A DNA stretch of 64,000 nucleotides from UTCHB3 sp964625575 (GTDB lineage Bacteria > Bacteroidota > Ignavibacteria > Ignavibacteriales > Ignavibacteriaceae), in the NCBI GenBank assembly GCA_964625575.1, contig CAZVBQ010000015.1, positions 1 through 64,000 on the forward strand, read 5' to 3'. Positions 44,589-54,709 of the stretch are shown here, piece after piece. Position 1 is the first letter of the stretch. Each line of letters opens with the position of its first letter. Position numbers and translations under genes: made by a program. The notes beneath the pieces are model-generated. The model saw only the letters and a list, made by a program, of their open reading frames with translations. It did no database searches and was not told the DNA's origin.

Positions 44589-45638
44589 TTAATTTCCTAC
44601 ACGAATATGGTTTGAATATATCCAGCCTTTCCCCTCCCGGAGAACTTCAACACGGTAAACACCTTTCTTTTTTACAACAAAACCGACATCACTCCCGACC
44701 GTCTCGTCAATCACCGATCCGTTGTGAAGCAGCCTCAATTCAGAGAGATGTGTCGGTATCAGTACACGTAGATGGACTTTGTGACCGAACGGAATCGTGT
44801 CACCCATATTGTAAGTTTTCCCCTCTGATTCAGCGAAGAACCTGAAACCCGTCGCGTCACCGTGATAGTAGTTCGCCACGAAACTTCTCCCCTCCCGGAG
44901 GGCATCGATGATCAGTCTCTCGTTTTCTTTCTGTTTCACCGGATCACCGGTGGCTTCAATTCTTGTATCAAGAAGAACGTAGGTTCTGATCGATTTGAAA
45001 AGCACTTTATAAGGGAAGACCTCCACCTCGAAAAATCCCAGAAGATTAACCCGGTGAGCGTGCGCGTCAATTCCACCTATTGCTGTAACTTTGCGCTTAA
45101 GGTTTAGCTTGTCCCATACCTGAAGTGTCTCCTCAGGAGGTCTCTCAACACTCTTCAATGGATGAACGAACGACTGGTATTTATTCTGTTCGGTCAGGTT
45201 TTCCATCCAAACCGACATATGATTCCAAATCTCGATTCCGGTAAATTCATCGATGTTCCATTCTGTCCATGGGTATGGGGGGTGTTGCTCCATAGAGTTG
45301 CGTTTTTCGTGAGGATGTGCCAGGAAACCGATACCTCCGGCATCCTTCACTGCCTTTACATACTCTTTGGCAGGGGTTCTCGTTGAGAATGTTTTGTCTA
45401 TTCCGATCGCGAGGAAGTGGTTCCTGTTCTCCTTGTCGTTTATCTCACACCCGACTATCAGCAGGGTGTTTCCGTAGTAACCTTCATATCCTTCATCCTT
45501 GGCACGGAGGGTGTTATGATCGGTCAGGATAATAAAATCGAGCCCTGACTCATTCGCGATGTTCGCGATCTCCCTTACATCTCCCGAGCCATCGGAAAAT
45601 TTTGAATGTATGTGAACGGAGCCGGAGTAGGTGTACAA
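44589..45638 (-). CDS. PHP-domain metal-dependent phosphoesterase
   Basis: A 349-residue protein with the PHP metal site: SVHIHSKFSDGSGD, IILTDHNTL, GFLAHPHEKRN and GGIDAHAHRVN. The C-terminal part (about 255-349) is a small beta domain. PHP proteins hydrolyse phosphoesters such as 3',5'-bisphosphates; the substrate is not known. The only usable start keeping H-I-H is a TTG at 45638 with no Shine-Dalgarno, because a heptanucleotide array lies immediately upstream. Confidence 0.85.
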   Translation of the reverse strand: MYTYSGSVHIHSKFSDGSGDVREIANIANESGLDFIILTDHNTLRAKDEGYEGYYGNTLLIVGCEINDKENRNHFLAIGIDKTFSTRTPAKEYVKAVKDAGGIGFLAHPHEKRNSMEQHPPYPWTEWNIDEFTGIEIWNHMSVWMENLTEQNKYQSFVHPLKSVERPPEETLQVWDKLNLKRKVTAIGGIDAHAHRVNLLGFFEVEVFPYKVLFKSIRTYVLLDTRIEATGDPVKQKENERLIIDALREGRSFVANYYHGDATGFRFFAESEGKTYNMGDTIPFGHKVHLRVLIPTHLSELRLLHNGSVIDETVGSDVGFVVKKKGVYRVEVLREGKGWIYSNHIRVGN

Positions 45639-45641
45639 AGT

Positions 45642-45662
45642 GTCAGGTATTAGGTGTTAGGT
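45642..45662 (+). repeat. Short heptanucleotide array (NTTAGGT type)
   Basis: Three adjacent units GTCAGGT, ATTAGGT and GTTAGGT, followed by ATTATTT in the same register. It lies in the divergent 236-bp gap, three bases upstream of the PHP start codon, occupying the position of its ribosome-binding site. Confidence 0.75.
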
Positions 45663-45874
45663 ATTATTTAAAGTGGTTGAGCTGAATATAGCTCATGAAA
45701 CAGTAACGAAACTTACTAAACAGCGGTCATATAATCAATTAAAATATTGATGCCGGTAACGGGGGTTGCACACCCGGCAGGAATTATTGCCGTGAAGAAT
45801 TTGTTATCCATAAAAAAAGATAAGTGTAAACCGCTAGCGACATGATTTAAGAACAGTACACAGGAGTTAAGATC

Positions 45875-46543
45875 GTGCCCGAAAACACGAAAATGACCGT
45901 TGAGATATGGAGCGACATCGCTTGTCCATTCTGTTATCTCGGTAAAAAGAAATTTGAAAGATCACTCGAAAATTTTGAAAACAGGGATCAAATAGAAGTC
46001 ATCTGGAAAAGCTTTCAGCTTAATCCGGATCAGAAGACCGACCCCACTGCAAGTCTTACAGAATACCTTGCGCGGGAAAAAAACTGGGATCCCGCGATGG
46101 TGGAACAGACATACGAGAGAATATCTGAATCAGGAAAGAATTACGGGATAAGCTACGATTTCAGCAGCGCGGTACCGGCTAACACCCTGAAAGCGCACAT
46201 TCTTCTTCACCTTGCCAAAAAGGGGGGTAAACAAAACGAAGTTAAAGAATCACTCTTTGAAGCCTACTTTGCTGAAGGGAAAAACGTTGATGATCCGGCG
46301 GTTCTCGCCGGGATAGCTGAAAAGCACGGACTTGCAACAAAAGAGCTTGAGCAGTCATTTGAGGATGAAGAACTCATCTATGAGGTGAGACAAGATATCT
46401 ACGAAGCACGACAGCTCGGTATCACGGGTGTCCCATTCTTCGTATACAACGGGAAATACGGGATCAGTGGCGCGCAGGATGACCGCCTTTTCACCGGCAC
46501 CCTCCAAAAATCATTCGATGAATGGCAATCCCCCAATAATTAA
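45875..46543 (+). CDS. DsbA-family FrnE-like oxidoreductase
   Basis: A 222-residue thioredoxin-fold protein with WSDIACPFCYLGKKKFE, the C-P-F-C active site of the FrnE/2-hydroxychromene-2-carboxylate isomerase-like DsbA group, and GITGVPFFVYNGKYGISGAQ near the C-terminus with the cis-proline. There is no signal peptide, so it is cytoplasmic. The GTG at 45875 follows AGGAG at a good distance; an ATG five codons later is possible. The neighbouring bacillithiol gene may be a functional link. Confidence 0.92.
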   Translation: MPENTKMTVEIWSDIACPFCYLGKKKFERSLENFENRDQIEVIWKSFQLNPDQKTDPTASLTEYLAREKNWDPAMVEQTYERISESGKNYGISYDFSSAVPANTLKAHILLHLAKKGGKQNEVKESLFEAYFAEGKNVDDPAVLAGIAEKHGLATKELEQSFEDEELIYEVRQDIYEARQLGITGVPFFVYNGKYGISGAQDDRLFTGTLQKSFDEWQSPNN

Positions 46544-46553
46544 CAAAAAAAAA

Positions 46554-46575
46554 GAGGGCTGATCCTTCAGCCCTC
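46554..46575 (-). terminator. Intrinsic terminator after the aldehyde dehydrogenase
   Basis: GAGGGCTGA (46554-46562) and TCAGCCCTC (46567-46575) form a 9-bp stem with a 4-nt loop. On the minus strand it is followed by a T-run of about nine bases (46553-46545). The stem is built from units of the adjacent heptanucleotide array. Confidence 0.88.
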
Positions 46576-46612
46576 AAATTTCATCCTTCAAAAATTCAGC
46601 CTTCACCCTTCA
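46563..46612 (-). repeat. Degenerate heptanucleotide array (TGAAGGN type)
   Basis: On the plus strand the units are TCCTTCA, GCCCTCA, AATTTCA, TCCTTCA, AAAATTCA (8 bp), GCCTTCA and CCCTTCA; another CCCTTCA at 46632-46638 contains the aldehyde dehydrogenase stop codon. The array overlaps the right arm and loop of the terminator. Confidence 0.7.
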
Positions 46613-46635
46613 GTCCACCGCAGGCGGATCACCCT

Positions 46636-48213
46636 TCAAAACTTAAACTCATCAATTATCTTCTGAATTTCCGCTTTCGAGAGGGTTTTGGGTTCCGTGC
46701 TGTCCTCTTTTTCCTCAGCCGGCTTCGAGGATTGACTTCCTTTGAACGGTTCGTTTATCACGGGGTTGCCCGCGCGCGCGCGGAGGCGTTCCTCAATCTC
46801 CTGCAAGTAGCTGTTCGACCGTGTTACGGTCTCGCCCATGCCGGAAACAGTGCTCCCCTGATTAACCGGGTTCACTTCAAAAGCCAGGTACTTGATATTC
46901 ATCAGATGCTTGGCAGAAACGTTTTCAGAGATTATCGAACCTCCCCACGTTCCGGGGCCAAGAGTAAGAGATGGAAGCAAGGCAGTTGTATAACCTACCG
47001 CTCCAATCGACGAAACCGTGTTGCAGAGGATCCTGAAAGCAGGTTTCTCGAGCGCGAACTTCATAATAACTTCCTGATCGTTTGAGTGGATCACCATCGT
47101 GTGGCCGACACCGCCGAATTGCAGCAGGTCGATACATTTATGGCAACCTTCCAACCAACCGTCGACTGTGTAGAAAGCAAGAATCGGTGAGAGTTTTTCG
47201 TAAGAAAGTGGCTCACTTTTGCCGACAGCCTCACACTCTGCGACAAGAACAGTAGTGTTTTCAGGTACACTGAATCCGGCATACTGCGCTATCCATGTGG
47301 CCGGTTTACCGACGATCTCGGGGTTTATTCTCCCGGCATTCAGAATCGCGTTTCCGAGTTTTTTCTTCTCATCACCGTTCACGAAGTAACATCCAGCGGC
47401 TTTTGCCTCTTTGATCACTTGCTCGCGGATTGACCTGTCAACGATCATCGCCTGCTCAGAGGAGCATAGGGTACCGTTATCAAATGTTGTTCCATAAACA
47501 ATATCAAGCACTGCCTTCTTTACATTGGCAGTTTTTTCAATGAACGCGGGCACATTTCCGGAGCCGACACCATAGGCGGGTTTTCCGGAACTGTAGGCAG
47601 CTTTAACCATCGGCGTGCTTCCCGTGGCGAGTATTACACCGATGTTTTTATCATGCATCAGAGCGTCCGTTCCTTCAAGAGTCGGAGTGGTGAGGCACTG
47701 CACCAAACCCTTTGGAGCGCCTGCCTTTTCTGCCGCGTCTGCAACCACCTTGAGTGCTTCGGCGGTCGAGTTCACCGTCCGGGGATGTGGCGAGGCAACA
47801 ATTCCGTTGCGGCATTTAAGGGAAATGATTGCCTTGAACATCGCGGTTGATGTCGGATTGGTCGATGGCACCAAAGCGGCTACTACACCCATCGGTTCGG
47901 CAATTTTAAGAACCTTGCCATTGTGAAGACTTTCGATGACACCGCATGTCTTCAGATCTTTGATCGACTCCCAAACATTTTTTGTGGCAAACTGGTTTTT
48001 GATCACCTTGTCCTGCCACTTCCCGAAGCCACTCTCTTCACTCGCCATTTTCGCGAGTCGTTCGGCCCCGGCATACCCGGCATCCGCCATTGCTTTCACA
48101 ATACGGTCAACCTGATCCTGTGAAAAATGTTTAAACTCAAGCTGGGCTTCCCTTGCTTTTCTTGAAAGCTCTCTTGCTTCCTGAATAGAGAGAAGATCTT
48201 TATCGATGTTCAT
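46636..48213 (-). CDS. Acylating (CoA-dependent) aldehyde dehydrogenase with microcompartment-type tail
   Basis: A 525-residue EutE/PduP-like enzyme making acyl-CoA from aldehyde, CoA and NAD. The catalytic cysteine is C250 in FDNGTLCSSEQ; VGSGNVPAFIEK and LTLGPGTWGGS are typical of the group. After the catalytic domain, a polar Ser/Glu/Lys-rich linker (about 485-508) leads to a terminal amphipathic helix, KTLSKAEIQKIIDEFKF (509-525). This linker-plus-helix layout is that of encapsulation peptides targeting enzymes into bacterial microcompartments. No shell gene is in the window. An AGGAA precedes the ATG, with a TATATTTG box upstream. Confidence 0.88.
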   Translation of the reverse strand: MNIDKDLLSIQEARELSRKAREAQLEFKHFSQDQVDRIVKAMADAGYAGAERLAKMASEESGFGKWQDKVIKNQFATKNVWESIKDLKTCGVIESLHNGKVLKIAEPMGVVAALVPSTNPTSTAMFKAIISLKCRNGIVASPHPRTVNSTAEALKVVADAAEKAGAPKGLVQCLTTPTLEGTDALMHDKNIGVILATGSTPMVKAAYSSGKPAYGVGSGNVPAFIEKTANVKKAVLDIVYGTTFDNGTLCSSEQAMIVDRSIREQVIKEAKAAGCYFVNGDEKKKLGNAILNAGRINPEIVGKPATWIAQYAGFSVPENTTVLVAECEAVGKSEPLSYEKLSPILAFYTVDGWLEGCHKCIDLLQFGGVGHTMVIHSNDQEVIMKFALEKPAFRILCNTVSSIGAVGYTTALLPSLTLGPGTWGGSIISENVSAKHLMNIKYLAFEVNPVNQGSTVSGMGETVTRSNSYLQEIEERLRARAGNPVINEPFKGSQSSKPAEEKEDSTEPKTLSKAEIQKIIDEFKF

Positions 48214-48240
48214 TTGAATTTCCTAAAAAAATTACGTCAC

Positions 48241-48272
48241 CAAATATATCTATAATCATGCTAACTTTCAAG
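48241..48272 (-). promoter_or_regulatory. Bacteroidota-type promoter of the aldehyde dehydrogenase
   Basis: On the minus strand CTTG (48272-48269), 20 bp, then TATATTTG (48248-48241). The -7 box is a perfect TAnnTTTG and the upstream box differs by one base from TTTG. The ATG is 27 bases downstream. Confidence 0.6.
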
Positions 48273-48384
48273 GGAACTTGCTCTTTCCGCGCGGATGATC
48301 CACCCGATAACGACTCTGGCGCGCGATGGTAAAATAAATGGACGCGATTGTCTAAATTATTGATTGTTGAATGATATAAATATC

Positions 48385-48392
48385 TATTTTTG
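48385..48392 (+). promoter_or_regulatory. Bacteroidota-type -7 box before the MASE1 hybrid kinase
   Basis: TATTTTTG matches TAnnTTTG, with TTGTTG about 18 bp upstream and the ATG 49 bases downstream. It would drive the Sia-like signalling cassette. Confidence 0.5.
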
Positions 48393-48441
48393 TGTTAAAT
48401 TCAAATTCCATTAACGCGTCATTCTGAAGAGAAACCGGAAG

Positions 48442-51400
48442 ATGTACAGGAAATCGATTGTAAGTATTTCATCAATTGCCCTGACGATCATCATCGCGAC
48501 AGCATATACCGCCACCGGTCTTTTCAGCATGATGGTGACCGAGATTCCCGGGCGAATATCGATAATCTGGCTTCCCTCCGGAATCGCCCTTGCCGCCGCC
48601 ATAATTTACGGCCGCCGCTCACTTTACGGCATCGCTTTGGGTGCTTTCGTTGTAAATCTTATAGGCCATACTCAAAATTACTCTCTTGTTTCAATACTAT
48701 TAAGCGTGGTTGTCACTGCAGGTTCGGTTATTCAGGCTTTTCCAGGAAAAGAGGTGATCTCGAGAATTCTCAAAGGGCATAATCCTCTCGACTCCGCCAA
48801 CTATGCAATAAAATACTTTTTGACCCTCCCCGTTCCCGGAGTTGTAGCCGCCTTGATCGGGGTACCCGCCCTGGTGGTTGCGGGCGCTCTCTCCCCGGAC
48901 CTCGCCGGCAATTCATTTATTTTCTGGTGCATCGGTGACACCTTGGGGATGATATTTTTCGCGACACTTCTGTTGGTTGGGCAGTTGAAGACGACAGACG
49001 TTACACCCGTTCTGATATCATAAATTCTGCGCTTCTTTACGGGCTTTTGTTGATCGTCTCCATCACGGTTCTGACCCAGCTTGTCCTGCCGGTAGAATGG
49101 GATGTAAGGATCCAAGCGACCACTCTCTTTGTGGCGATCTGGATCGCCTTTAAATACGGGATCAGGGGCGCGGTGCTTGCAATAGCGATCATCACGATAG
49201 TTGGAACAACGGCGCGGTGCCCGGACAGGGCCCCTTCGCGGTTAAAGACAGCACTTACACACTTCTCCACATTCAGGTTTATATCACCGTGGTAACGGTT
49301 ACACTTCTCACCATTTCAATGTCGATTGAGGCTTTCAGGAAAGCAGAAGCTGAATTGCAGAGCGCGAACAAGGTGCTTGAATCGGAGAAGGACAGAATTG
49401 AAATAGCTATGTCGATGGGAGGAATAGGAACATGGGAGTATGACCTTGCTTCCAATAAATTCCTGCCTGACCCCAACGTTTTGGAAGTCTTAAAAATTGA
49501 TCTGTCAAAATATTCCGGAACTATAGAAGGCTTCCTGAAATACGTCCACCCTGAGGATCACAAAGTTATTACAAACGGCCTCCAGACACTAATACAAAGG
49601 GGAGGCACTTTCGATCTCGAGTACAGGTCAAACCCTGAACACGGCAATTTAAAATTTTTTATATCCCGCGCCCGGTTGATGATGAAGGATGGCAAACCGC
49701 ACAGGTTGATGGGTGTAACAGTTGACGTGACCGAAACAAAGCAGTCGGCCCTCCGGCTTGAATCACAACGGAACGCGCTCCGGAATGCCGCCGGAATGCT
49801 CGAAAAGTTCGACGTTGAATCCGAAAACTCTTTAGGGCATATTACATCCCTCGCGGCAGCTACACTTAATTGCGGCAGGGCTGGTATCTGGAAGTTCAGT
49901 CACGACATGCGCGTTCTAAACGAGGTCGACTCCTTCAACGCGCATGATGGCAGTCACTCATCGGGTTTCAGTATCAAGCTTTCGCACTCACCATCATACA
50001 TGATGGCGGTGTACCAAAGCGGGGTGATCAGCATCGAAAACACCCTGACAGATCAGCGTACCTCGGGGTTCAACGCGGAATAACTTCTGCCGAACAAGGT
50101 GTTCGCACTGCTTGATGTAATTCTTTACCGTGATTCAAAACCCGTCGCTCTACTCAGGGTTGAAGAAGTTGGCAAGCCAAGGAAATGGCTTGATGAAGAG
50201 ATAATCTTCCTCTCTTCCCTCGCCGATTTTATTAGCCTCGCTTTTGAGACAAATAAAAGAAAAAAAGCCGAAAAGGAACTGTCACTCGCTAATGAGTACC
50301 TCGAAGAAACGATTAAGGAGCGGACCTCCGAGCTAAGAGCAAGCAAAAAGCTGCTTCAAGATATTCTTGACAATTCGTCTGCCATAATTTACGCGAAAGA
50401 TACCGCAGGCAAATATAACATCTGTAACAACGCCTTCCTTAATGCAAGCGGTAAAAGGAAAGGTGACGTGATCGGAATGACTGACTATGATATTTTTCCA
50501 GCTCATGTGGCTCTCGAATTTAGCAAGACTGATGCAACACTTCTGGAGGGAAAAAAATCAAAACAGATCGAAGAGAGAATTTTTGTGAACGGGGAAGAAA
50601 AAACTTTTCTTTCTTTGAAGTTCCCTATGATCGGTCTCGACGGTACCCCTCACGGTGTCTGCGGAATGTCGACAGATATCACAATGATGAAAGATTTCCA
50701 GCAGGAACTGAAGGAAGCAAAGGAAGAAGCCGAAAGGGCAACCATTGCAAAAAGTCAGTTCCTTGCAACAATGTCGCACGAGATCCGCACTCCAATGAAC
50801 GCGATAATAGGGCTTTCACACCTCACTTTACAGTCGTCACTCGACAAAAAACAGCACGACTATCTTGAGAAAATTGAACGCTCCGCGATCTCCCTGCTCG
50901 GAATAATCAACGACATACTCGATTTCTCAAAGATCGAAGCCGGCAGAATGGATATCGAAAATATAGAATTCGATCTTAACAAGGTGCTTGAAAACGTTGT
51001 TACCGTGATCAGCCAAAAGCATCGGAGAAAGATATTGAACTTGCAGTGCGGCTCGACCGGAATGTACCCGTTGATCTGATCGGCGATCCACTAAGAATCG
51101 GACAGATACTGACCAATTTTTGCAGCAACGCGGTAAAATTTACCGGTCATGGTGAGATAGTTATAAGCGTTGATCAGGAGTATGAAGGTATCAACGATGT
51201 AAAACTGGTTTTTAGTGTGTCCGATACCGGTATCGGGATGTCGAGAGAGCAGTCGAATTCACTCTTCAAGGCTTTCTCTCAAGCCGACAGTTCTACCACC
51301 AGAAAGTATGGTGGCACAGGGCTTGGGCTCGTGATCTCGAAAAGCTCGCGAACCTCATGGGAGGTGATGCCTGGGTTGAAAGTACCGAGGGCCACGGAAG

Positions 51401-52997
51401 CACCTTCTATTTCTCCGGACTTTTCGGAAAGCAGACCAGGCAGCGATTCCACGAATATTATACCCGGGTTGATATCGCCGGTAAGCGGGTGTTGATCTGT
51501 GACGACAATAAGACAGCACGTCAGATCTTTACTGAAACCCTACAGGATCTCCGGTTCAGAGTTGACGCCGTTGAGTCCGGTCAGGAAGCAATTCAGATTC
51601 TCGAGCGTGATGATGACCCTCCCTTCGATCTCCTCCTACTCGACTGGAGAATGCCCGGAATGGACGGACTCCAAACCATCGAAAAGATCCGTGGAAACAG
51701 TAAGATAAAGCATCAGCCCGTAACCATCATGGTTTCCGCGTTCAGCGACTATGAGCTGCTTGAAAAAGCACGGCAACACGGTATAGATGTGGTACTTCAC
51801 AAACCGGTTCCCTATTCCACCCTCTTCGATGGCATTATGAGGGCTATTGGCAAACAGATGGAAACCGCGATGCACAAAGATGTCCTCTCTCTTGAATCGA
51901 AGGCTGACCTGACCCCGATACAGGGTGCGAGAATACTTCTGACTGAGGACAACGAAATAAACCAGCAGGTGGCATCAGAGCTTCTGGAAAGTGCAGGCTT
52001 CCTGGTTGACTTGGCGAACGACGGAAGTGAGGCAATCTCAATTCTGAACGACGAATATGATTCAGGCGGCTACGATTTGGTGTTCATGGATCTTCTGATG
52101 CCGGTTCTTGACGGATATTCAGCGACGCGTGAGATGAGGAAAAACCCCCGTTTCGCTGAACTGCCGGTGATCGCCATGACTGCCGACGCGATGTCGGGGA
52201 TCAAAGAAAAATGCCTCGAAGCAGGTATGAACGATTATATAACCAAACCGCTCGATCCTCAATCGGTCTTCCGCGTAATGGTTGAGTGGATAAAACCACA
52301 AAAAAGATCTGATACTTACACACCAATAGTCGCGATGAAGGAAGAGACTGTTCAGGTGACACTTCCGGATCTCGAAGGGTTCGATACCCGTCTCGGGTTG
52401 CTGCGGGTGAACGCGAATGTAAAACTCTACAAAAACCTTCTTCTGAAATTTCTTGAGTCGAATGAGAGCGCGGTGGATGATATAAGGGGTAATTACAACT
52501 CCGGAGATAAGGAAACAGCGATAAGAATTGCACACACGCTGAAAGGTGTCGCCGGGAATCTGGGTCACGAAATTCTTCAGGAAGAAGCTGCCAAGGTGGA
52601 GCAGGAGCTTAAAAACAATCCCTTGGCTGACCTTGACATGCTCCTCGGAAACCTCGAAAACGTACTCTCGCCCGCGCTGAAAGAGATCAGCAGATGGAAG
52701 AAGGTGCTTGAAGATGGTAAACCCAATGACTCCTCATCCTCCGTTTCCGGTGAGGTAGACATGGAACTTCTGCGAGAACTCTGCTCTGAACTCGAAGACC
52801 TCCTCAAATCAGATGACTTTGAAGCTTCGTATAAAATAGAAGAAATTATAGGCATGCCGGGTATCCACGGATTTGCCGGCCCCCTTAAACAGATGATCAA
52901 AAAAATTAAGAAATACGATTTTGAAGCCGCCCTGGAAGATTTTTATCAATTTAAAATGGAAGCCTTCAAAAACGAAATGCAAATGAATGGAGATTAA
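48442..52997 (+). pseudogene. Broken hybrid histidine kinase: MASE1-PAS-GAF-PAS-HisKA-HATPase-REC-REC-HPt
   Basis: One kinase of about 1,519 residues is spread over four frame changes. MASE1 membrane helices (48442-49210) shift once near 48985-48995 and again near 49211-49218. PAS and GAF regions run to an in-frame TAA at 50081-50083. The second PAS and HisKA (FLATMSHEIRTPMN) run to a missing base in the A-run at 51015-51018. The ATPase domain (DTGIGM, GGTGLGL) ends at a second A-run, 51340-51343. Two receivers and an HPt domain complete it. Each shift needs one extra base, and 4,556 + 4 is divisible by three. Domains are otherwise well conserved, so any decay is recent; a cluster of base-calling errors is the alternative. 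Confidence 0.85.
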
Positions 52998-54176
52998 TGT
53001 GGACCTTGCAGCTGCAAGAATTCTTATTGTTGATGACACGCCTGAGAATATCGACCTCCTTGGTGAACTTCTTTCAGGTTATAAGAGAAGTGTCGCCCTG
53101 AATGGTGAAAAAGCACTTAAAATCGCGACCGGACCCAATACTCCGGATCTCATCCTTCTTGACGTGATGATGCCCGGAATGGACGGGTTTGAAGTCTGTA
53201 GAAGATTAAAAGCGGACGAAAAAACGAGAGACATCCCCGTGATATTTATAACTGCAAAAAATTCAGTTGAAGATGAAACACAGGGTCTCGAATTGGGAGC
53301 GGTCGATTTTATTCCCAAGCCAATCAGTCCACCGGTAGTGCTCGCGAGGGTAAAAAACCATCTGAGGCTTAAATTCTTCAGCCAGATGCTTAAGTCGAAA
53401 AACCTGGAACTCGCGGAACGTAACCAGTACATCACAGATAGTATCCGATATGCCCAGAAAATTCAATCGGCCATTCTTCCTAATCATAAAATGCTCGACA
53501 GATCATTGATCAACGGTGATGTGATCTTTAAACCAAAGGATATAGCAAGCGGCGATTTCTTCTGGTGTGCCGAAGTTGAAGGGTTGGTGTTTGTCGCCGT
53601 GGTCGACTGTACCGGGCATGGTGTACCCGGGGCCTTCATGTCGATGATCGGGAACACATTGCTTAACGACATAGTAAAGATTAAAAAGTTACCGACCCGG
53701 GAAGGATCCTTGAAATGCTCGACCAAGGGGTGAACCTCGAAATGAACAAGGAAGAAAACACGGATACCATGGATGGCATGGATGTTGCCATTTGCGCGAT
53801 AAATAGAAATGAATCCAGGCTCGATTTCGCCGGAGCTTACAGACCACTTTTATACATGGACAATGGCGACCTGATGGAAGTAAAGGGGACAAAGAAATCG
53901 ATTGGTGATCCTAAAAAAGAGAATCATTTTGTAACCACTTCCATAAAATTGGACGGTTCGACCGTTGTGTATCTCTTCTCTGACGGACTTGTTGACCAGA
54001 ACAATGGCACCGGTGAGAAGTTTGGCCTCCAGAATCTTCGTGAATTCATCAAGAAGAAGGCGACTCTCCCCATTAGTAAACAAAAAGAGCTGCTTAATAA
54101 AATCATCGACGACTTCATGGGAGATGAGATTCAGCGCGATGATATTACAGTGGCAATATTTAAACCAACCGATTAA
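52987..54176 (+). pseudogene. SiaA-like receiver-PP2C phosphatase, frameshifted
   Basis: The start is an ATG overlapping the end of the kinase. Residues about 8-120 are a receiver domain (ILIVDDTPENIDLL, LLDVMMPGMDGFE). A helical linker leads to a SpoIIE/PP2C phosphatase domain with SGDFFW and VDCTGHGVPGAFMSMIG. One base is missing near 53688-53698, after KIKKLP; adding one restores DPGRILEMLDQGVN and the C-terminal half (FSDGLVDQ, DDITVAIF). The restored protein is 396 residues. In the SiaABCD system SiaA dephosphorylates SiaC; here the phosphatase appears controlled by a receiver. It overlaps the kinase by 11 bp and precedes siaB by 2 bp. Confidence 0.85.
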
Positions 54177-54178
54177 CA

Positions 54179-54709
54179 ATGAACACCGGCGCAACACAGA
54201 ACAACGAGGAAATTTACCGTTACGAGGGGCCCTGCCCCGGAAGCGTGATCCAGGCGGCAGTGGATGTTATAACTGACTTTTTTGACGGTGGTGCCACCTC
54301 TGGAACGGGAAAACGCCTGTCGGCAGCGGCTATTGAATTGATCCAGAACATCGGGTTTTACTCGGATGAAAAGACTGTTCTTGATGGTGAGCTTACCGGA
54401 ATCGGCTCATGCGTCATCAGCCAGATGAACGGTGCATTCTTGATCGAGACTAAAAACAGGATCACGCCTGAGAAATTCAAGAAGTTCGTTCAATGGATAG
54501 ACAAGCTTAACTCCATGACCAGGGACGAGCTTAAACAACTCAGGAGGGAGCTCCTGAAAAATGGAGCCCCTTCGGGCAATCGCGGTGCCAATATCGGACT
54601 GCTCGATATCATACGCAGAGGCGCGATCGTGACAGTCTCGGTTGAAGAGTCAGTCGGGCTTACATGTTTAATCACAAAAGTAAAAATAACAGAGGAACAA
54701 AATGGATAA
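54179..54709 (+). CDS. siaB: SiaB-like protein kinase (DUF6272)
   Basis: A 176-residue protein of the SiaB family, whose Pseudomonas member phosphorylates SiaC. The GHKL-like N-box region is AAIELIQNIGFYS, and the C-terminal segment ANIGLLDIIRRGAI matches the conserved glycine-rich part. The gene is intact, overlaps the SiaC-like gene by 8 bp and starts 2 bp after the broken phosphatase gene. With siaA and siaC broken as sequenced, the kinase has no intact antagonist or substrate in this locus. Confidence 0.8.
   Translation: MNTGATQNNEEIYRYEGPCPGSVIQAAVDVITDFFDGGATSGTGKRLSAAAIELIQNIGFYSDEKTVLDGELTGIGSCVISQMNGAFLIETKNRITPEKFKKFVQWIDKLNSMTRDELKQLRRELLKNGAPSGNRGANIGLLDIIRRGAIVTVSVEESVGLTCLITKVKITEEQNG

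Noticed and set aside
45752..45778. Possible structured RNA in the divergent gap before the FrnE-like gene (GCCGG/CCGGC)
   Set aside because: Only a 5-bp stem with a 17-nt loop, with a competing GGGT/ACCC pairing; no riboswitch signature and too far from the start codon to judge.
51015..51343. Programmed -1 frameshifting at the two AAAA runs of the broken kinase
   Set aside because: The runs do not form an X-XXY-YYZ slippery heptamer. No stimulatory structure is obvious, and the same gene has further breaks and an in-frame stop.
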